Positions 17,801 through 28,397 are shown, counted from the first letter of the stretch. The stretch is 46,074 nt of DNA from Selenomonadaceae bacterium (GCA_017554235.1 JAFZIV010000005.1:1-46074); one strand, 5' to 3'. Made by a program: numbers and translations. Notes: generated by a model from the sequence alone, not told the origin.

Positions 17801-19423
17801 TTGGCAGCTTGGAAAGAGCGATTCCTGGAACTGTGGAACAGGTATTCAAAAACACAACGAGCAATCGCGATAGGTGCGATTGTAGCAATCTTAGCAGCAA
17901 TTTTAGGGATCAGTTTTTGGTATGGCAGTAAGCCCGATATGGTGCCGCTTTACACAAACCTTGAAACGAAAGACGCCGGCGACGTGGTAAACAATCTGCG
18001 CGAAATTGGAGTTCAATATAAGGTTGAAGAGGGCAGACGCGGCACAACGGTTTATGTTCCCGCTACTCAAGTTCATGATGTACGCTTGGAACTTGCGTCA
18101 GCAGGTCTTCCGCGCGGCAACAAAGGCTTTGAACTTTTTGACGACAGCAAATTAGGCGTCACGGAATTTCAAAACAGAATTAATTATATTCAAGCATTGC
18201 AGGGCGAATTGACACGGACGATTGAACAAATTGACGCTGTACAAAAGGCGCGTGTTCATATAGTTTTGCCGGAAGACAGTCTTTACAAGAAAAATGAAAA
18301 ACCTGCTACCGCGTCAATTATGTTGATGTTGGGCAGGGATTCTAAGCTTACCTCCGCAGAAGTCAAAGGCATTGTCAATTTAGTGGCGCATAGTGTTCAA
18401 GGTCTTACACCGGAAAATATTACTGTTGTCGACGAAGCGGGAAATATTCTTAACGAAAATTTATCTGACAGCGAAAACAGAGAGCGTGAGTCGAATCAAC
18501 GCGCATTGAATCAAATTGAACTTACAAATCGTGTGCGTGACAGTATCCAACAAAATATTCAAACTTTGCTTGATAATTCGTTGGGGCGCGGTCAAGCATT
18601 TGTGCGCGTAAGTGTCGAGCTTGACTTCGACGAAAGAAAGGTTGACAGACAAACTTTTACGCCGGTTGTCGACGAGTCAGGTATAATTCGCAGTCAACAG
18701 GACGTTAGCGAAACTTATAACGGACGTTCCAATATGCCGGGCGGTCCCGCAGGTGTACAAGGTAATGTCCCCGGTTACGTCGCAGAAGACAGAAATGCTA
18801 ACGCCGAATATGAGCGCAAAGAGTCTACTAAAAATTATGAAGTCAATGAAGAAAATCAGCAAATAGTTTCGTCGCCCGGAGCTATCAGTCGTTTAACTGT
18901 TGCGGTCTTAGTGAATGATACAATGACGGCAGACCAACAGGAAAATCTTATGCGTGTTGTAAGTTCGGCGGCAGGTATTAACGAGGCACGCGGTGACGTG
19001 ATTTCGGTTGAACCTTTACCGTTTAGTACTGAAATACGCGACAGGCAGGCGGCTGAAGAAGCGGCTGAACAAAAACGTCAAGACAGGATTCTTTACATGG
19101 AATTTGGAGCATTGATTTTATTTACCGCTCTGTTGCTTGGCGGATTCCTGATGTACCGCCGTAAAAGACAGCAGGAGCGTGCGGCAGAGGAAGCCGCTAT
19201 ACGTGCCGAAGAAGAAGCGCGTAAAGCTGAAGAAGAAAAACAGCGGCGTATCGAAGAAGAACAACGCGCTCGTGATATTGAGGAAGACCTTATTGAAGAT
19301 GAAGGTTTAACGCCGGTTGAAAGACAGCAACGCGATGAAAAACAAGCTATTCTCAAGATGATTGATGAAAAGCCTGCAGATGTCGCAATGCTTATCAAAA
19401 CTTGGTTGGCGGAAGACGAGTAG
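17801..19423 (+). CDS. fliF: Flagellar MS-ring protein FliF
   Basis: 540 residues, starting at TTG 17801 behind GAAAGGA. An N-terminal membrane segment (IAIGAIVAILAAILGISFW) is followed by the secretin-like ring-building domains (VEEGRRGTTVYVPATQVHDV; RAFV-type segment GQAFVRVSVELDFDE). A second membrane segment lies near residues 430-450 (FGALILFTALLLGGFLMYR). After it come a charged Glu/Arg-rich cytoplasmic region and a C-terminal FliG-binding tail (MLIKTWLAEDE). FliF forms the MS ring in the inner membrane. Full length for the family. Confidence 0.95.
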   Translation: MAAWKERFLELWNRYSKTQRAIAIGAIVAILAAILGISFWYGSKPDMVPLYTNLETKDAGDVVNNLREIGVQYKVEEGRRGTTVYVPATQVHDVRLELASAGLPRGNKGFELFDDSKLGVTEFQNRINYIQALQGELTRTIEQIDAVQKARVHIVLPEDSLYKKNEKPATASIMLMLGRDSKLTSAEVKGIVNLVAHSVQGLTPENITVVDEAGNILNENLSDSENRERESNQRALNQIELTNRVRDSIQQNIQTLLDNSLGRGQAFVRVSVELDFDERKVDRQTFTPVVDESGIIRSQQDVSETYNGRSNMPGGPAGVQGNVPGYVAEDRNANAEYERKESTKNYEVNEENQQIVSSPGAISRLTVAVLVNDTMTADQQENLMRVVSSAAGINEARGDVISVEPLPFSTEIRDRQAAEEAAEQKRQDRILYMEFGALILFTALLLGGFLMYRRKRQQERAAEEAAIRAEEEARKAEEEKQRRIEEEQRARDIEEDLIEDEGLTPVERQQRDEKQAILKMIDEKPADVAMLIKTWLAEDE

Positions 19424-19500
19424 AACTTAGGGGGTTAGGGAATAAAAATTTCCTACCCCTATTAAATTTTTTAACTGAATAAAATTTTTATTATTTAGAT

Positions 19501-19600
19501 TTACTTTCTCTTTGACGCAAAGAGAAAGTAACAAAGAGAAACAGTCCGCTGAAATCGCATCCGGCGATTTGCGCGGACGGGCGCACGTCCTTGTGCGCCT
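19501..19600 (+). repeat. Three-hairpin intergenic repeat element, copy A
   Basis: Three consecutive hairpins: TTACTTTCTCTTTG/CAAAGAGAAAGTAA with loop ACG (19501-19531); GTCCGC/GCGGAC enclosing AAATCGC/GCGATTT (19544-19578); GGCGCAC/GTGCGCC with loop GTCCTT (19580-19599). The same arrangement occurs at 32832-32928 with different arm sequences that keep pairing. It lies between fliF and fliG and may act as a transcript-end or mobile repeat. Confidence 0.7.
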
Positions 19601-19648
19601 CAATCATACCAACACAAACTTAAAAATTAAACACGGAGGCGATTTTTT

Positions 19649-20680
19649 ATGCCGGCAATGCCAGATATGTATGGTGAGCCACGCGAAATGACGGCACACG
19701 AAAAGGCGGCAGTTTTTTTCATAGCGATTGGCGGAGAATATGCCGCAAAACTTTTTGAACATATGGACGACGACGAAATAGAAAGTATTACGTTGGAGAT
19801 TGCAAACAATAAGCAAGTCAGTGCCGAACAAAAATCAGAAGTCATTTCTGAATTTTATCAAATGGCTATGGCTAGCGATTACATTTCGACAGGCGGTCTT
19901 GAATACGCGCAGAATGTTTTGGAAAAAGCACTCGGTTCAGATCGCGCTATGGATATTCTTAACCGCTTGACTACCAGCTTGCAAGTGCGTCCCTTCGACT
20001 TTTTACGTAAAACAGATCCTTCGCAACTTATGACATTTCTACAAAATGAACACCCGCAGACTATTGCGTTGGTTATGGCTTACCTTGAACCCGACCAAGC
20101 CGCTATCGTTATGAGTGGTCTTGCTCCCGAATCGCAAGCGGACGTTGCAAAACGTATCGCGATGATGGACAGAACTTCACCTGATATTATTCGTGAAGTC
20201 GAAAGAGTTTTGGAAAAGAAACTTTCCGCAATGCTCAATCAAGATTTTACGACTGCTGGCGGTATTCCTGCTGTTGTCGAAGTTTTGAACCGCGTCGACC
20301 GTACAACAGAAAAAGCCATTATCGAACAGTTGGAAATGGACAATCCCGAACTTGCAGAAGAAATCAAAAAGCTTATGTTCGTTTTCGAGGACATTGTACT
20401 TTTGGACGATCGTTCACTGCAGATGGTTTTGCGCGAAGTCGATACAAAAGATTTGTCGCTTGCTATGAAGGCTACACCGCAGGAAGTCGCCGAAAAGATT
20501 TTCAAGAATATGTCCAAGCGTGCCGCAGATATGTTGCGTGAAGAACTTGAATATATGGGACCCGTCAAGATTCGTGACGTTGAAGAAGCTCAAATGAAAG
20601 TCGTCAATATTATTCGTACTCTCGAAGACAAAGGCGAAATCGTTATCGCACGCGGTCAAGGCGATGAAATGTTAGTCTAA
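19649..20680 (+). CDS. fliG: Flagellar motor switch protein FliG
   Basis: 343 residues with ATG behind GGAGG. It contains the conserved EHPQTIALVMAYL motif of the middle domain and a C-terminal torque-generating domain with alternating charges (FVFEDIVLLDDRSLQMVLRE; LMKATP-like LAMKATPQEVAEKIFKNMS). FliG sits on the cytoplasmic face of the MS ring and couples ion flow to rotation. It is the last flagellar gene of this block; fliH, fliI and fliJ, usual downstream neighbours, are absent here, and a terminator follows. Confidence 0.95.
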   Translation: MPAMPDMYGEPREMTAHEKAAVFFIAIGGEYAAKLFEHMDDDEIESITLEIANNKQVSAEQKSEVISEFYQMAMASDYISTGGLEYAQNVLEKALGSDRAMDILNRLTTSLQVRPFDFLRKTDPSQLMTFLQNEHPQTIALVMAYLEPDQAAIVMSGLAPESQADVAKRIAMMDRTSPDIIREVERVLEKKLSAMLNQDFTTAGGIPAVVEVLNRVDRTTEKAIIEQLEMDNPELAEEIKKLMFVFEDIVLLDDRSLQMVLREVDTKDLSLAMKATPQEVAEKIFKNMSKRAADMLREELEYMGPVKIRDVEEAQMKVVNIIRTLEDKGEIVIARGQGDEMLV

Positions 20681-20744
20681 TAAAAAAATTTTTTAAAACA
20701 AAAACCTCCCGTTATTAAACGGCATTTCTGACTGTAGTCAAAAT

Positions 20745-20788
20745 AAAAAACTTCCGATATGATATAAATCAGATGGAAGTTTTTTTTA
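20745..20788. terminator. Bidirectional terminator between fliG and the opposing gene
   Basis: AAAAAACTTCC ... GGAAGTTTTTTTT forms a long hairpin with T-tracts in both directions, between converging fliG (plus) and the minus-strand gene ending at 20847. Confidence 0.75.
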
Positions 20789-20846
20789 TTTATCGCAAGA
20801 ACAACATAGAACTGAAAAAACATACAATCAGTTTTGGAAATTTTTT

Positions 20847-21659
20847 TCAAAATTTTATTCCCAAATCCCATTCACTGGGCCAAAAAGTTTCCGCCATATC
20901 AAGTACAGGTGCAACCAATTCACGGACATTTAAAATTCTATTCAACTTCAAATTTTCACCTTCCATTACAAATTCAAATTTAAAATCAAGACTTCCCCAC
21001 ATTTTACCATAACTTGAATTGTCACCAAAAATTTTTACGTCGGCGATTACGCGACCTGTTTCGACGGAAACTTTTTTAATTTCGAAATGCAACGCCTTCA
21101 AAAGTTTACCGAGTTCAACTCCGCAAAAATCTATAGGATGCGCTGTAAAACTTTTCGGCGGCACTAAATTTTTGTCGAAGTAAGCATTCATCGTGCGCTT
21201 TACAAAACCAAGATGAATACTACGAAATTTTTCATTGTAAAATCTTAACGCTGTTGAACCAAATTTGAAAAGTAAATCGTGCGGGTACATCTTATGAAAT
21301 TTTTCGCAATTTATAGCAAGTTCGTCTATGACTTCGTCGTAACCTTCATTTAAAAATTTATCAACGTCAACGTGCGCCGTCAAATCTTCCAAATTTTTTT
21401 CGTTAATCGCATTACGCATTTTTTCAATCGTCGCTTTACACTCATCTTCATAAAAAATTCCATTTACAATCATACACAAAGGTTCAACGCAATGTTCCCA
21501 AGAAAAAGCACCACGTTTATTTTCCGGCAATGTTTTTATGAAATCAGAAATTTCTTCGTAATTCTTTTTAATCTCCTCATTAGAAAGATTTTGCACATTA
21601 TTTAACGTGTAATAAATTTTTTTTACAATTTCATCTTTTTTATTTTCCAAATTATTCAC
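20847..21659 (-). CDS. Protein of unknown function downstream of mutS
   Basis: 270 residues, starting at GTG with an AAAGG site located in the end of mutS; only 5 bp separate it from the mutS stop, so it is probably co-transcribed. It is soluble, with an N-terminal helical, Lys/Glu-rich half (ENKKDEIVKKIYYTLNN) and a C-terminal half with beta-like content (GSLDFKFEFVMEGENLKLNR, ending in FWPSEWDLGIKF). No signal peptide, membrane segment or catalytic motif is recognised. The position after mutS does not by itself suggest a repair role. Confidence 0.7.
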   Translation of the reverse strand: MNNLENKKDEIVKKIYYTLNNVQNLSNEEIKKNYEEISDFIKTLPENKRGAFSWEHCVEPLCMIVNGIFYEDECKATIEKMRNAINEKNLEDLTAHVDVDKFLNEGYDEVIDELAINCEKFHKMYPHDLLFKFGSTALRFYNEKFRSIHLGFVKRTMNAYFDKNLVPPKSFTAHPIDFCGVELGKLLKALHFEIKKVSVETGRVIADVKIFGDNSSYGKMWGSLDFKFEFVMEGENLKLNRILNVRELVAPVLDMAETFWPSEWDLGIKF

Positions 21660-21664
21660 AACCT

Positions 21665-24241
21665 TTAACGTTCAGGAGATAATTTTTTCTGCAACTCGTA
21701 AAGTTTATTCATGGCCTCGATTGGTGTCAACGTCATAACGTCCAATTTCAAAAAATCTTCTATGTCAGGCACCATAAATAAATTTTGCATAGACGGAGGA
21801 TTTTTTACAGGTTTTTCAACTTTTACAGGCTCATTTTTCTCCAATGATTTTAAAATTTCTTCTGCGCGTTTCATCACCGAATTAGGCAATCCCGCCAATT
21901 TTGCAACTTGAATGCCGTAAGATTTATCCGCGCCGCCATTTTTAATTCTCCGCAGAAAAATAATTTCGTTGCCGCGCTCTTTCACCGCAACTGAAAAATT
22001 TTCTATTTTATCGGAAGTATCGGCTAAATCCGTTAATTCGTGATAATGCGTCGCAAAAAGCGTTTTAGCTTTAATTTTTTTGTCAATGTATTCAACAACT
22101 GCTCGGGCAATGCTCATTCCGTCAAAAGTGGAAGTCCCGCGCCCGACTTCGTCCAAAATTATTAAACTTTTATTCGTCGCAAATTTTAAAATTTGTGCAA
22201 CTTCATTCATCTCAACCATAAAAGTCGATTGACCGCTTACAATATCGTCGCCAGCTCCAATTCTTGTAAAAATTCTGTCTACAGGAGAAATATTTGCCGC
22301 CGCTACAGGAATAAAGCTTCCGGCTTGAGTCATCAAAGTTATCAGCGCAACTTGCCGCATATAAGTAGATTTTCCCGCCATATTCGGTCCTGTAATAATC
22401 ATCAGCGAACAACGATTAGGATTTAAATTCGTGTCATTAGGCACAAAAAGTTCATTCGTCAAAATTCTTTCAACCAACGGGTGTCTACCGTCTTTAATTT
22501 GAATTTTTCCTTCAAAATTTAAATCAGGACGCACATAATTATTTACGCTTGCAACTTCCGCTAAACTCGCCGTTACGTCAATTAAAGCAATTCTTTTAGC
22601 AGTTTCTTGAATTTGCGGCAGACGAAGTTTAATTTTATCGCGAACTTGGCAAAAAAGATTATATTCAAGCGTTACAATTTTTTCTTGTGCGCCCAAAATT
22701 TTTGTCTCAAAATCTTTTAATTCTTGCGTGACATATCTTTCGGCATTTGATAAAGTTTGCTTACGAATATAATTTTCAGGAATTTTTGACGCGCCGCTGT
22801 GTCGAACTTCAATATAGTAGCCGAAAACTCGATTGTAACCGACTTTCAATGAACGAATCCCCGTACGAATTTTTTCCTTTTCCTCAAATTCTTGTAAAAA
22901 TCCTCGACTATCAGCAGAAATTTTCCTGTACTCGTCAAGGTCTTCATTGTAGCCGTGATTAATAATTCCACCGTCACGAATTGTCAGCGGAGCTTCTTCA
23001 GAAATTGCGCGGTCAATCAGTTCAATTTCTTCGGAATAATCGTTAAGCCCGTCGCGACAAGCCAATAAAATATCCGAAGAAACATTTTCCATAGCGGCAA
23101 AAATTTTAGGCAGCGTGCTTAAAGAAATTTTCAAAGCGGTTAAATCGTGTGCATTAGCAGAACCAACTTCAATTTTTGTCATTAATCTTTCGATGTCACG
23201 AATTTCTTTTAAAATTTCGCGCAGATTTTTACGCAGATTAAAATTTTTGAAAAGCTCTTCTACGGCGTCTAAGCGTCGATTTATGGCGTTGACTTCGATT
23301 AATGGATTTTCTATCCAACGACGCAATAAACGCGTGCCTAAAGGCGTTTTAGTTGAATCTAAGACAGCGTACAAAGTATTTTTCTTTGAACCGTCGCGCA
23401 AATTTTTAATTACTTCCAAATTTCGCAAAGTAGACGCGTCAAGAATTAAATGGTTGCTTACGTCAAGGCGCGTAAGTTTTGATAAATGATTTAAATCGGT
23501 GCGTATGGTGTTGTGCAGATAATTCAGCAAAAGTTCAACTGAAATCTGCGCGGATTCAGCAACAGGAAAATCTTTTTCAGAAAAATGTTTCGTGAGAAAA
23601 TCAGATTTTTTTTCGCATTCTACATTTGTAAAAATGCAAGCGTCAAGTTTAGCGTCTGAAAAATTTTTAAGAGATTTTATAAAGCTTAAATCACCGGCAA
23701 TTAAAATTTCGTGCGGAGAAAGTCTGTAAAGTTCATCGAAAAGATTTTGAACGCGGTTTTTTCCTTCGTAAAGACAATAAAAAATTTCGCCCGTCGAGAC
23801 ATCTGCGCCGCTTAGAGCAATTTCTTCATTTTTTTCAAGAATCAGCGTCAAATAATTATTTGAAGAAATTGTTAAAGCGTCATCAGTTAAAATTGTGCCG
23901 GGCGTGACAATTTTTGTAACTTGTCTGTCAGTTAAGCCTTTAGCCTTAGGATCACCGATTTGGTCGACGACTGCGACGCGATAACCTTTATTTACTAATT
24001 TTTGAAGATAAGGTTCTACGGCGTGTGCAGGAACGCCGCACATTGGAACATCTTGACGGTGAGTCATAGTCAAGCCGAGTTCATTTGACGCAATTTTAGC
24101 ATCATCGTTAAACATTTCGTAAAAATCGCCTAAACGAAAAAATAAAAGCGCGTCAGGATTTTTAGCTTTCGCCGCATTATACTGTTGCATCATTGGCGTT
24201 GGCGTTAAATTTTTTGCGCTTGAAGAATTTTTGTTATTCAA
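21665..24241 (-). CDS. mutS: DNA mismatch repair protein MutS
   Basis: 858 residues, the usual MutS1 length, starting at TTG 24241. Evidence for this start is the usual ~12-15 residues before [12 protein letters not shown]. The mismatch-sensing FYE motif is at 40-42 (LGDFYEMF), the Walker [10 protein letters not shown] at 618-626, Walker [16 protein letters not shown] and the FATHYHEL motif follow. MutS recognises mispairs and starts methyl- or nick-directed repair with MutL. No mutL is adjacent; the next gene is an unknown. Upstream, 26 bp away, is the metalloprotease gene on the same strand. Confidence 0.97.
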   Translation of the reverse strand: MNNKNSSSAKNLTPTPMMQQYNAAKAKNPDALLFFRLGDFYEMFNDDAKIASNELGLTMTHRQDVPMCGVPAHAVEPYLQKLVNKGYRVAVVDQIGDPKAKGLTDRQVTKIVTPGTILTDDALTISSNNYLTLILEKNEEIALSGADVSTGEIFYCLYEGKNRVQNLFDELYRLSPHEILIAGDLSFIKSLKNFSDAKLDACIFTNVECEKKSDFLTKHFSEKDFPVAESAQISVELLLNYLHNTIRTDLNHLSKLTRLDVSNHLILDASTLRNLEVIKNLRDGSKKNTLYAVLDSTKTPLGTRLLRRWIENPLIEVNAINRRLDAVEELFKNFNLRKNLREILKEIRDIERLMTKIEVGSANAHDLTALKISLSTLPKIFAAMENVSSDILLACRDGLNDYSEEIELIDRAISEEAPLTIRDGGIINHGYNEDLDEYRKISADSRGFLQEFEEKEKIRTGIRSLKVGYNRVFGYYIEVRHSGASKIPENYIRKQTLSNAERYVTQELKDFETKILGAQEKIVTLEYNLFCQVRDKIKLRLPQIQETAKRIALIDVTASLAEVASVNNYVRPDLNFEGKIQIKDGRHPLVERILTNELFVPNDTNLNPNRCSLMIITGPNMAGKSTYMRQVALITLMTQAGSFIPVAAANISPVDRIFTRIGAGDDIVSGQSTFMVEMNEVAQILKFATNKSLIILDEVGRGTSTFDGMSIARAVVEYIDKKIKAKTLFATHYHELTDLADTSDKIENFSVAVKERGNEIIFLRRIKNGGADKSYGIQVAKLAGLPNSVMKRAEEILKSLEKNEPVKVEKPVKNPPSMQNLFMVPDIEDFLKLDVMTLTPIEAMNKLYELQKKLSPER

Positions 24242-24267
24242 TTAATCAACTCTTTTAATTTTTAAAT

Positions 24268-26115
24268 TTATTCTTCAATGAAAATTTTATTCTGATAATC
24301 TGCGCGGTAATTTGTAGTAGTATTTTCGTATTTGATAGAGAAATGGGAAGGTTGTCCCTCAATGTTCAAAGTGCCGCCGTCTGTGAATGCGGCATTAACG
24401 CCGTTATCAGTAAACTGCACGGAGGAAATTGCATCTAACGTAATATCACGAAGTATAACGCTGTCTTGACTTTCGGCGTTATGAATTGTATCTTTTCCGC
24501 CGTCAAAAGAGTAATTAAAAGTATCAGCACCAGTTCCGCCGAAAAGTTCATCGTTGCCGCGAAGTCCGCCCCAAAGATAACTTCCGGCATTGCCTGCACG
24601 AATGACATTATTTTCGTAATTTGCGCCGAAAAGTATTTCGTAATTATTACCGTCGTAAAAATTTTTGCCGTCAACTTCACCTGCATTAGCCGACATATGA
24701 GCGTAAGCATTACCCACCGACGTGTTAAAAGTTACCAATTTACCTCGAACGTCACGAATATTTATGCCTGTTTCTTCATCGGAAAATATACAAAGATCGT
24801 TAAGAGATGTAGAAATTCCTGCGTCTACAAAGTTTGCATTGTAATTAATCGTGTCGTCTTCAGTGTAGTTTGTGATAACTTCATCATTTCCGTTGTAGTC
24901 GAAAGTTTGTGCTTGATTCGGATCGCCGACAATCGCTGTGGTGTTCAAACTTTGCTTGGCAATGAAACGCATTAACATATCACCAGCAGTGTAAGCATAG
25001 TCGCCGCCTGTACCTGACTCAAAATTTAAAGCTTTCGACAAAGTGTCTGAATCGTTTACAAGCATCTTGATATCGTCGCGCGCACCGCTGTTATAATCGT
25101 CGTCACCTTGTACCAAATCCGCAATGCCTTCAGTGAAAAATTGCGGCATATTTCGTTTAAACATGCCTTTAGAAAGCATCACTACGTGAACCATTTCATG
25201 AGCAATTACGCGATCTAAAAATTCCAGAATATTGCCGGTCTCGTCAGTGACTAAACCGTTGGGATTATTTGAATCCATACGCCCGTTATTGTTGATGTTA
25301 ATTGCTAAAGTTATGAAATTTGCAGGTAAAGAATCTTCTCTGCGCAGATAAGTTACAGCCGACGCGCCGTCAATTTTTCCGCGTGCAATGAATTTTATTT
25401 CAATGGTTTGTCCGTCAAGCGCAAGCCCAAGAGAATCATAGTCAAGTTTTGCGGCTTCACGCAACCACCACGTATTTAAACCTTTCAGTGTAGTTTGAAT
25501 GGCACTTTTCATTTGTCCAAAAGTCGGCGAAGTCTTTTTAAAAACTAAATCGTCAGATAACTTATCTTCAATTAAATAATAACCGTTTTCGTCCAAAGTG
25601 TTCAAGTCTACTTGGTAACGAGAATCGTAGAGGAGTTCTTCACCATCATCTTCCGAACTTTCGCAGTCAACAACAGTAGTAAAACTGTCTGGCCATTTGA
25701 CGTAGAAGGTAAAAGATTTTCCGTCATTTCCCGTGTAAGTTATCGGCGTCGTTGAACCGGGTGTAGGAAGTGTTGCGGAGGACATATCGCCATATTCAGG
25801 GACAATGTCAGCGGCATTCTTTATGGAAGAACCGCCAGCATTAAAGCCCGTAATTGCGCCGGTGTCTGCGTTGTAATCATTTTCCGCGCCGATAACAATT
25901 CCGGTAGCTTCCTTTAAGCGCGTATCAGTGTCGGGATAAGTTTCAGTGTCTGCCAATTTATTTTTAAGGTCTTTGACGACTTCTTCAAGACTTGAATAGG
26001 TCGTGGATTGCCTAACCGCGTCATCAAGTGCAATGCGCCCAATTTGAGAATCGTAATGCGCGTAATTCGTTAATGCGCTCATAAAATTTTTAATGGTTTC
26101 AACAGATGTTGACAA
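24268..26115 (-). CDS. Zinc metallopeptidase with C-terminal RTX-like repeats (flagellinolysin-like)
   Basis: 615 residues from TTG 26115. An upstream in-frame ATG (26145) is less likely because GGAGAGG (26121-26127) lies between the two and the predicted transcript start falls near that ATG. The gluzincin motif HEMVH is at 306-310, with a second-glutamate motif FFTEGIADLVQGDDD about 20 residues on (Glu 329). That combination, together with the GxRDD-like segment after it, resembles the peptidase domain of flagellinolysin, a flagellin-embedded protease. Here it is not inside flagellin; it carries a C-terminal Gly/Asp RTX segment (GGLRGNDELFGGTGADTFNY). No Sec signal is present, so type I secretion is likely. 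Substrate unknown. Confidence 0.75.
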   Translation of the reverse strand: MSTSVETIKNFMSALTNYAHYDSQIGRIALDDAVRQSTTYSSLEEVVKDLKNKLADTETYPDTDTRLKEATGIVIGAENDYNADTGAITGFNAGGSSIKNAADIVPEYGDMSSATLPTPGSTTPITYTGNDGKSFTFYVKWPDSFTTVVDCESSEDDGEELLYDSRYQVDLNTLDENGYYLIEDKLSDDLVFKKTSPTFGQMKSAIQTTLKGLNTWWLREAAKLDYDSLGLALDGQTIEIKFIARGKIDGASAVTYLRREDSLPANFITLAININNNGRMDSNNPNGLVTDETGNILEFLDRVIAHEMVHVVMLSKGMFKRNMPQFFTEGIADLVQGDDDYNSGARDDIKMLVNDSDTLSKALNFESGTGGDYAYTAGDMLMRFIAKQSLNTTAIVGDPNQAQTFDYNGNDEVITNYTEDDTINYNANFVDAGISTSLNDLCIFSDEETGINIRDVRGKLVTFNTSVGNAYAHMSANAGEVDGKNFYDGNNYEILFGANYENNVIRAGNAGSYLWGGLRGNDELFGGTGADTFNYSFDGGKDTIHNAESQDSVILRDITLDAISSVQFTDNGVNAAFTDGGTLNIEGQPSHFSIKYENTTTNYRADYQNKIFIEE

Positions 26116-26147
26116 AAATACCTCTCCTTTAATGTTAAGTTGCATTT

Positions 26148-26176
26148 ATTTTACACGCAAGAAAAAATTTTTGCAA
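26148..26176 (-). promoter_or_regulatory. Promoter of the metallopeptidase gene
   Basis: On the minus strand TTGCAA (26171-26176) and TAAAAT (26148-26153) are 17 bp apart. Transcription would start near 26141, downstream of the ATG at 26145, which supports translation from TTG 26115. Confidence 0.5.
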
Positions 26177-26287
26177 TATCGGAGATTTCTATTAGGAACT
26201 GTTGGTAAAATCAAAGTTAAAAAAATTTTTATTATTGAGAAGACCAAAAAATTTACAAAACGCTTTCGTGATAGCTGGGAAATTTCA

Positions 26288-26316
26288 TTGACATATCTTT
26301 CGACAATCTATAAAAT
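26288..26316 (+). promoter_or_regulatory. Promoter upstream of the HEARO-like RNA and rny
   Basis: A perfect TTGACA (26288-26293) and TAAAAT (26311-26316) are 17 bp apart. The next plus-strand features are the structured RNA at 26435-26729 and rny at 26819, either of which it may drive. The rest of 26177-26434 shows only A/T-rich sequence and a CCGATCGG palindrome near 26380. Confidence 0.5.
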
Positions 26317-26434
26317 ATTATGGAATTTGAATTTCGTGACTTATATAAATTAAAAAACCGAGACGGGCATAAATTAACCGATCGGTATAAATTTTGTTGA
26401 CTTATTCGATTAATCATAAAGTGAAATAGATTGT

Positions 26435-26729
26435 GTCAATAACCCGACGCCTGTAGAGGCGGGAGCTTTTTCGGCTCTTATTGACTAGCCTTAGTCGAAA
26501 GACTACGTTGTTTATGTTATCACACCTATGGACGATGCTCTAATCTGTAGCTCTGTGCAGGCTCTGTAAAAGTTCTGACGGGTAGGAACGGTCAACCTGA
26601 TGTGTTCGTTTACGACAAGCATTTACAACATTGGCGAAGGGCAACTAACTCCTTAGGGAGGGACAGGACTTGTGAGTACCTGTCAACGGCGATTCATCCC
26701 CCACTTGCAGAAGTGGGGGAATTCTCGCC
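26435..26729 (+). ncRNA. HEARO-like structured RNA (IscB omega-RNA type), no adjacent nuclease gene
   Basis: A ~295-nt non-coding segment with many nested pairings. GTCAATAA (26435-26442) pairs with TTATTGAC (26478-26485), enclosing CGCCT/AGGCG and GAGC/GCTC as a three-way junction. Next are TAGTC-GAAA-GACTA (26492-26505), GTTC/GAAC (26572-26589), a core word ACATTGGCGAAGG, CTCC/GGAG, GACAGG/CCTGTC (26662-26684) and a terminal hairpin GGCGA...CCCCCACTT/AAGTGGGGG...TCGCC (26688-26729). The same skeleton recurs at 45759-46074 with different stem sequences. The layout and core words fit my memory of the HEARO motif, the guide RNA of IscB elements; no covariance search was possible. No IscB gene is adjacent: rny begins 90 bp on. 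Confidence 0.6.
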
Positions 26730-26818
26730 AATTAAGGTTAAAGTTGACAAAATGCCCTCTCAAGGATTTTTTAGCGTAATGGCGCAATGAGTCAGATTAA
26801 TTCTAAAAATTTCAGGGG

Positions 26819-28363
26819 GTGTGGATCATTGCTATTACAATCGCGGCTGCCATTGTTGCAATAATTTTAGGCGCAATAGGAGGATATGCCGCAAGAAAAC
26901 GTACTGCGGAGGCGCAAATTGGTTCCGCTGAAGAAGAAGCACGAAGAATTTTAGCTGAAGCTCAAGAAAAAAGTAATGCTGAAAAAAAAGAAGCAGTTTT
27001 GGAGGCTAAAGAAGAGATTCACAGAATGCGACAGGAATTGGACAAAGATACTAAGGAACGCCGCAATGAATTGGCGCGTCAAGAAAAGCGCGTTGTTCAA
27101 AAGGAAGAGAATCTCGATAAAAAAATGGATTCTCTTGAAAAAAAAGAAATTCTTCTAAGCAAAAAAGAGGCTCGTCTTAACGAATCGCAGGCAAAACTTG
27201 ACGCCATGCAGGAAAAGGAAGATGCCGAAATGGAACGTATTGCGGCACTTTCACGCGACGAGGCTCGTACCATTATAATGACGGAAGTCGAGGAAGGCTT
27301 AAAGCATGATAAGGCTATCCGTATTAAAGAATATGCCGCGCAGGTTAAAGAGGAAGCCGACAAGAAAGCGCGAGACATTTTAAGCATTGCAATTCAACGT
27401 TCCGCCGCAGATCACGTTGCCGAAACTACTGTATCAGTTGTAGAGTTACCCAGCGACGATATGAAAGGCAGAATAATCGGTCGTGAAGGGCGCAACATTC
27501 GGACGCTTGAAACTTTGACGGGAGTCGACTTGATTATTGATGACACGCCGGAAGCGGTTATACTTTCAGGATTTGACCCCGTAAGGCGCGAAGTTGCCCG
27601 CGTTGCTCTGGAAAAATTAATTTCCGACGGAAGAATACATCCTGCGCGAATTGAAGAAATGGTTGATAAAGCCCAGCGTGAAGTTGAATCGCGTATGAAG
27701 GAGACGGGCGAACAAGCAACTTTCCAAGTTGGTGTACACGGCATTCATCCCGAACTTGTAAAACTTTTAGGAAGGTTGAAATACCGCACAAGTTACGGGC
27801 AAAATGTTTTAAATCACTCAATCGAAGTTGCTAAACTTGCAGGAATTATGGCTAGTGAATTGGGCGTCGACGTTAATTTGGCGAAACGTGCAGGTTTGCT
27901 CCACGATATTGGCAAGGCTGTTGACCATGAAGTTGAAGGACCGCACGTCACGATTGGCGCAGATTTAGCTAAACGTTATCGCGAAAATAAAGTTGTCGTC
28001 AATGCGATTGCGTCACATCATGGAGACGTTGAGGCTACAAGCGTTGAGGCGGTATTGGTTGCCGCCGCTGATGCTGTATCTGCCGCAAGACCGGGCGCAC
28101 GTCGTGAAAGCCTTGAAATGTATCTTAAGCGTCTGAAAATGCTTGAAGAAATTGCAGAATCTTTTGAAGGTGTCGAAAGATGTTTTGCAATACAGGCGGG
28201 ACGTGAAGTCAGAATTATGGTTAAGCCCGACAAAATCGATGATCTTGAAGCGGTAACTTTGGCACATGATATTGTTAAACGAATTGAAAAGGAGCTTGAT
28301 TATCCCGGACAGATTAAAGCAACTTTGATTCGTGAAACGCGCGTTGTCGATTATGCTAAATAA
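26819..28363 (+). CDS. rny: Ribonuclease Y
   Basis: 514 residues starting at GTG 26819 behind CAGGGGG. Domain order matches RNase Y: an N-terminal membrane anchor ([20 protein letters not shown]), a long Lys/Glu-rich coiled coil (to ~200), a KH domain ([20 protein letters not shown]) and an HD metal-dependent phosphohydrolase domain ([25 protein letters not shown]). RNase Y starts mRNA decay at the membrane in Firmicutes. In many of these genomes it lies beside ymdB and spoVS; here those are 4.6 kb downstream. Confidence 0.97.
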   Translation: MWIIAITIAAAIVAIILGAIGGYAARKRTAEAQIGSAEEEARRILAEAQEKSNAEKKEAVLEAKEEIHRMRQELDKDTKERRNELARQEKRVVQKEENLDKKMDSLEKKEILLSKKEARLNESQAKLDAMQEKEDAEMERIAALSRDEARTIIMTEVEEGLKHDKAIRIKEYAAQVKEEADKKARDILSIAIQRSAADHVAETTVSVVELPSDDMKGRIIGREGRNIRTLETLTGVDLIIDDTPEAVILSGFDPVRREVARVALEKLISDGRIHPARIEEMVDKAQREVESRMKETGEQATFQVGVHGIHPELVKLLGRLKYRTSYGQNVLNHSIEVAKLAGIMASELGVDVNLAKRAGLLHDIGKAVDHEVEGPHVTIGADLAKRYRENKVVVNAIASHHGDVEATSVEAVLVAAADAVSAARPGARRESLEMYLKRLKMLEEIAESFEGVERCFAIQAGREVRIMVKPDKIDDLEAVTLAHDIVKRIEKELDYPGQIKATLIRETRVVDYAK

Positions 28364-28397
28364 ATTTTTTAACGCATTTAAAAGGGGGTTCAAGCGT

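Noticed and set aside
26602-26790. Small plus-strand open frame before rny
   Set aside because: It overlaps the core and terminal hairpin of the structured RNA; its sequence is explained by RNA helices.
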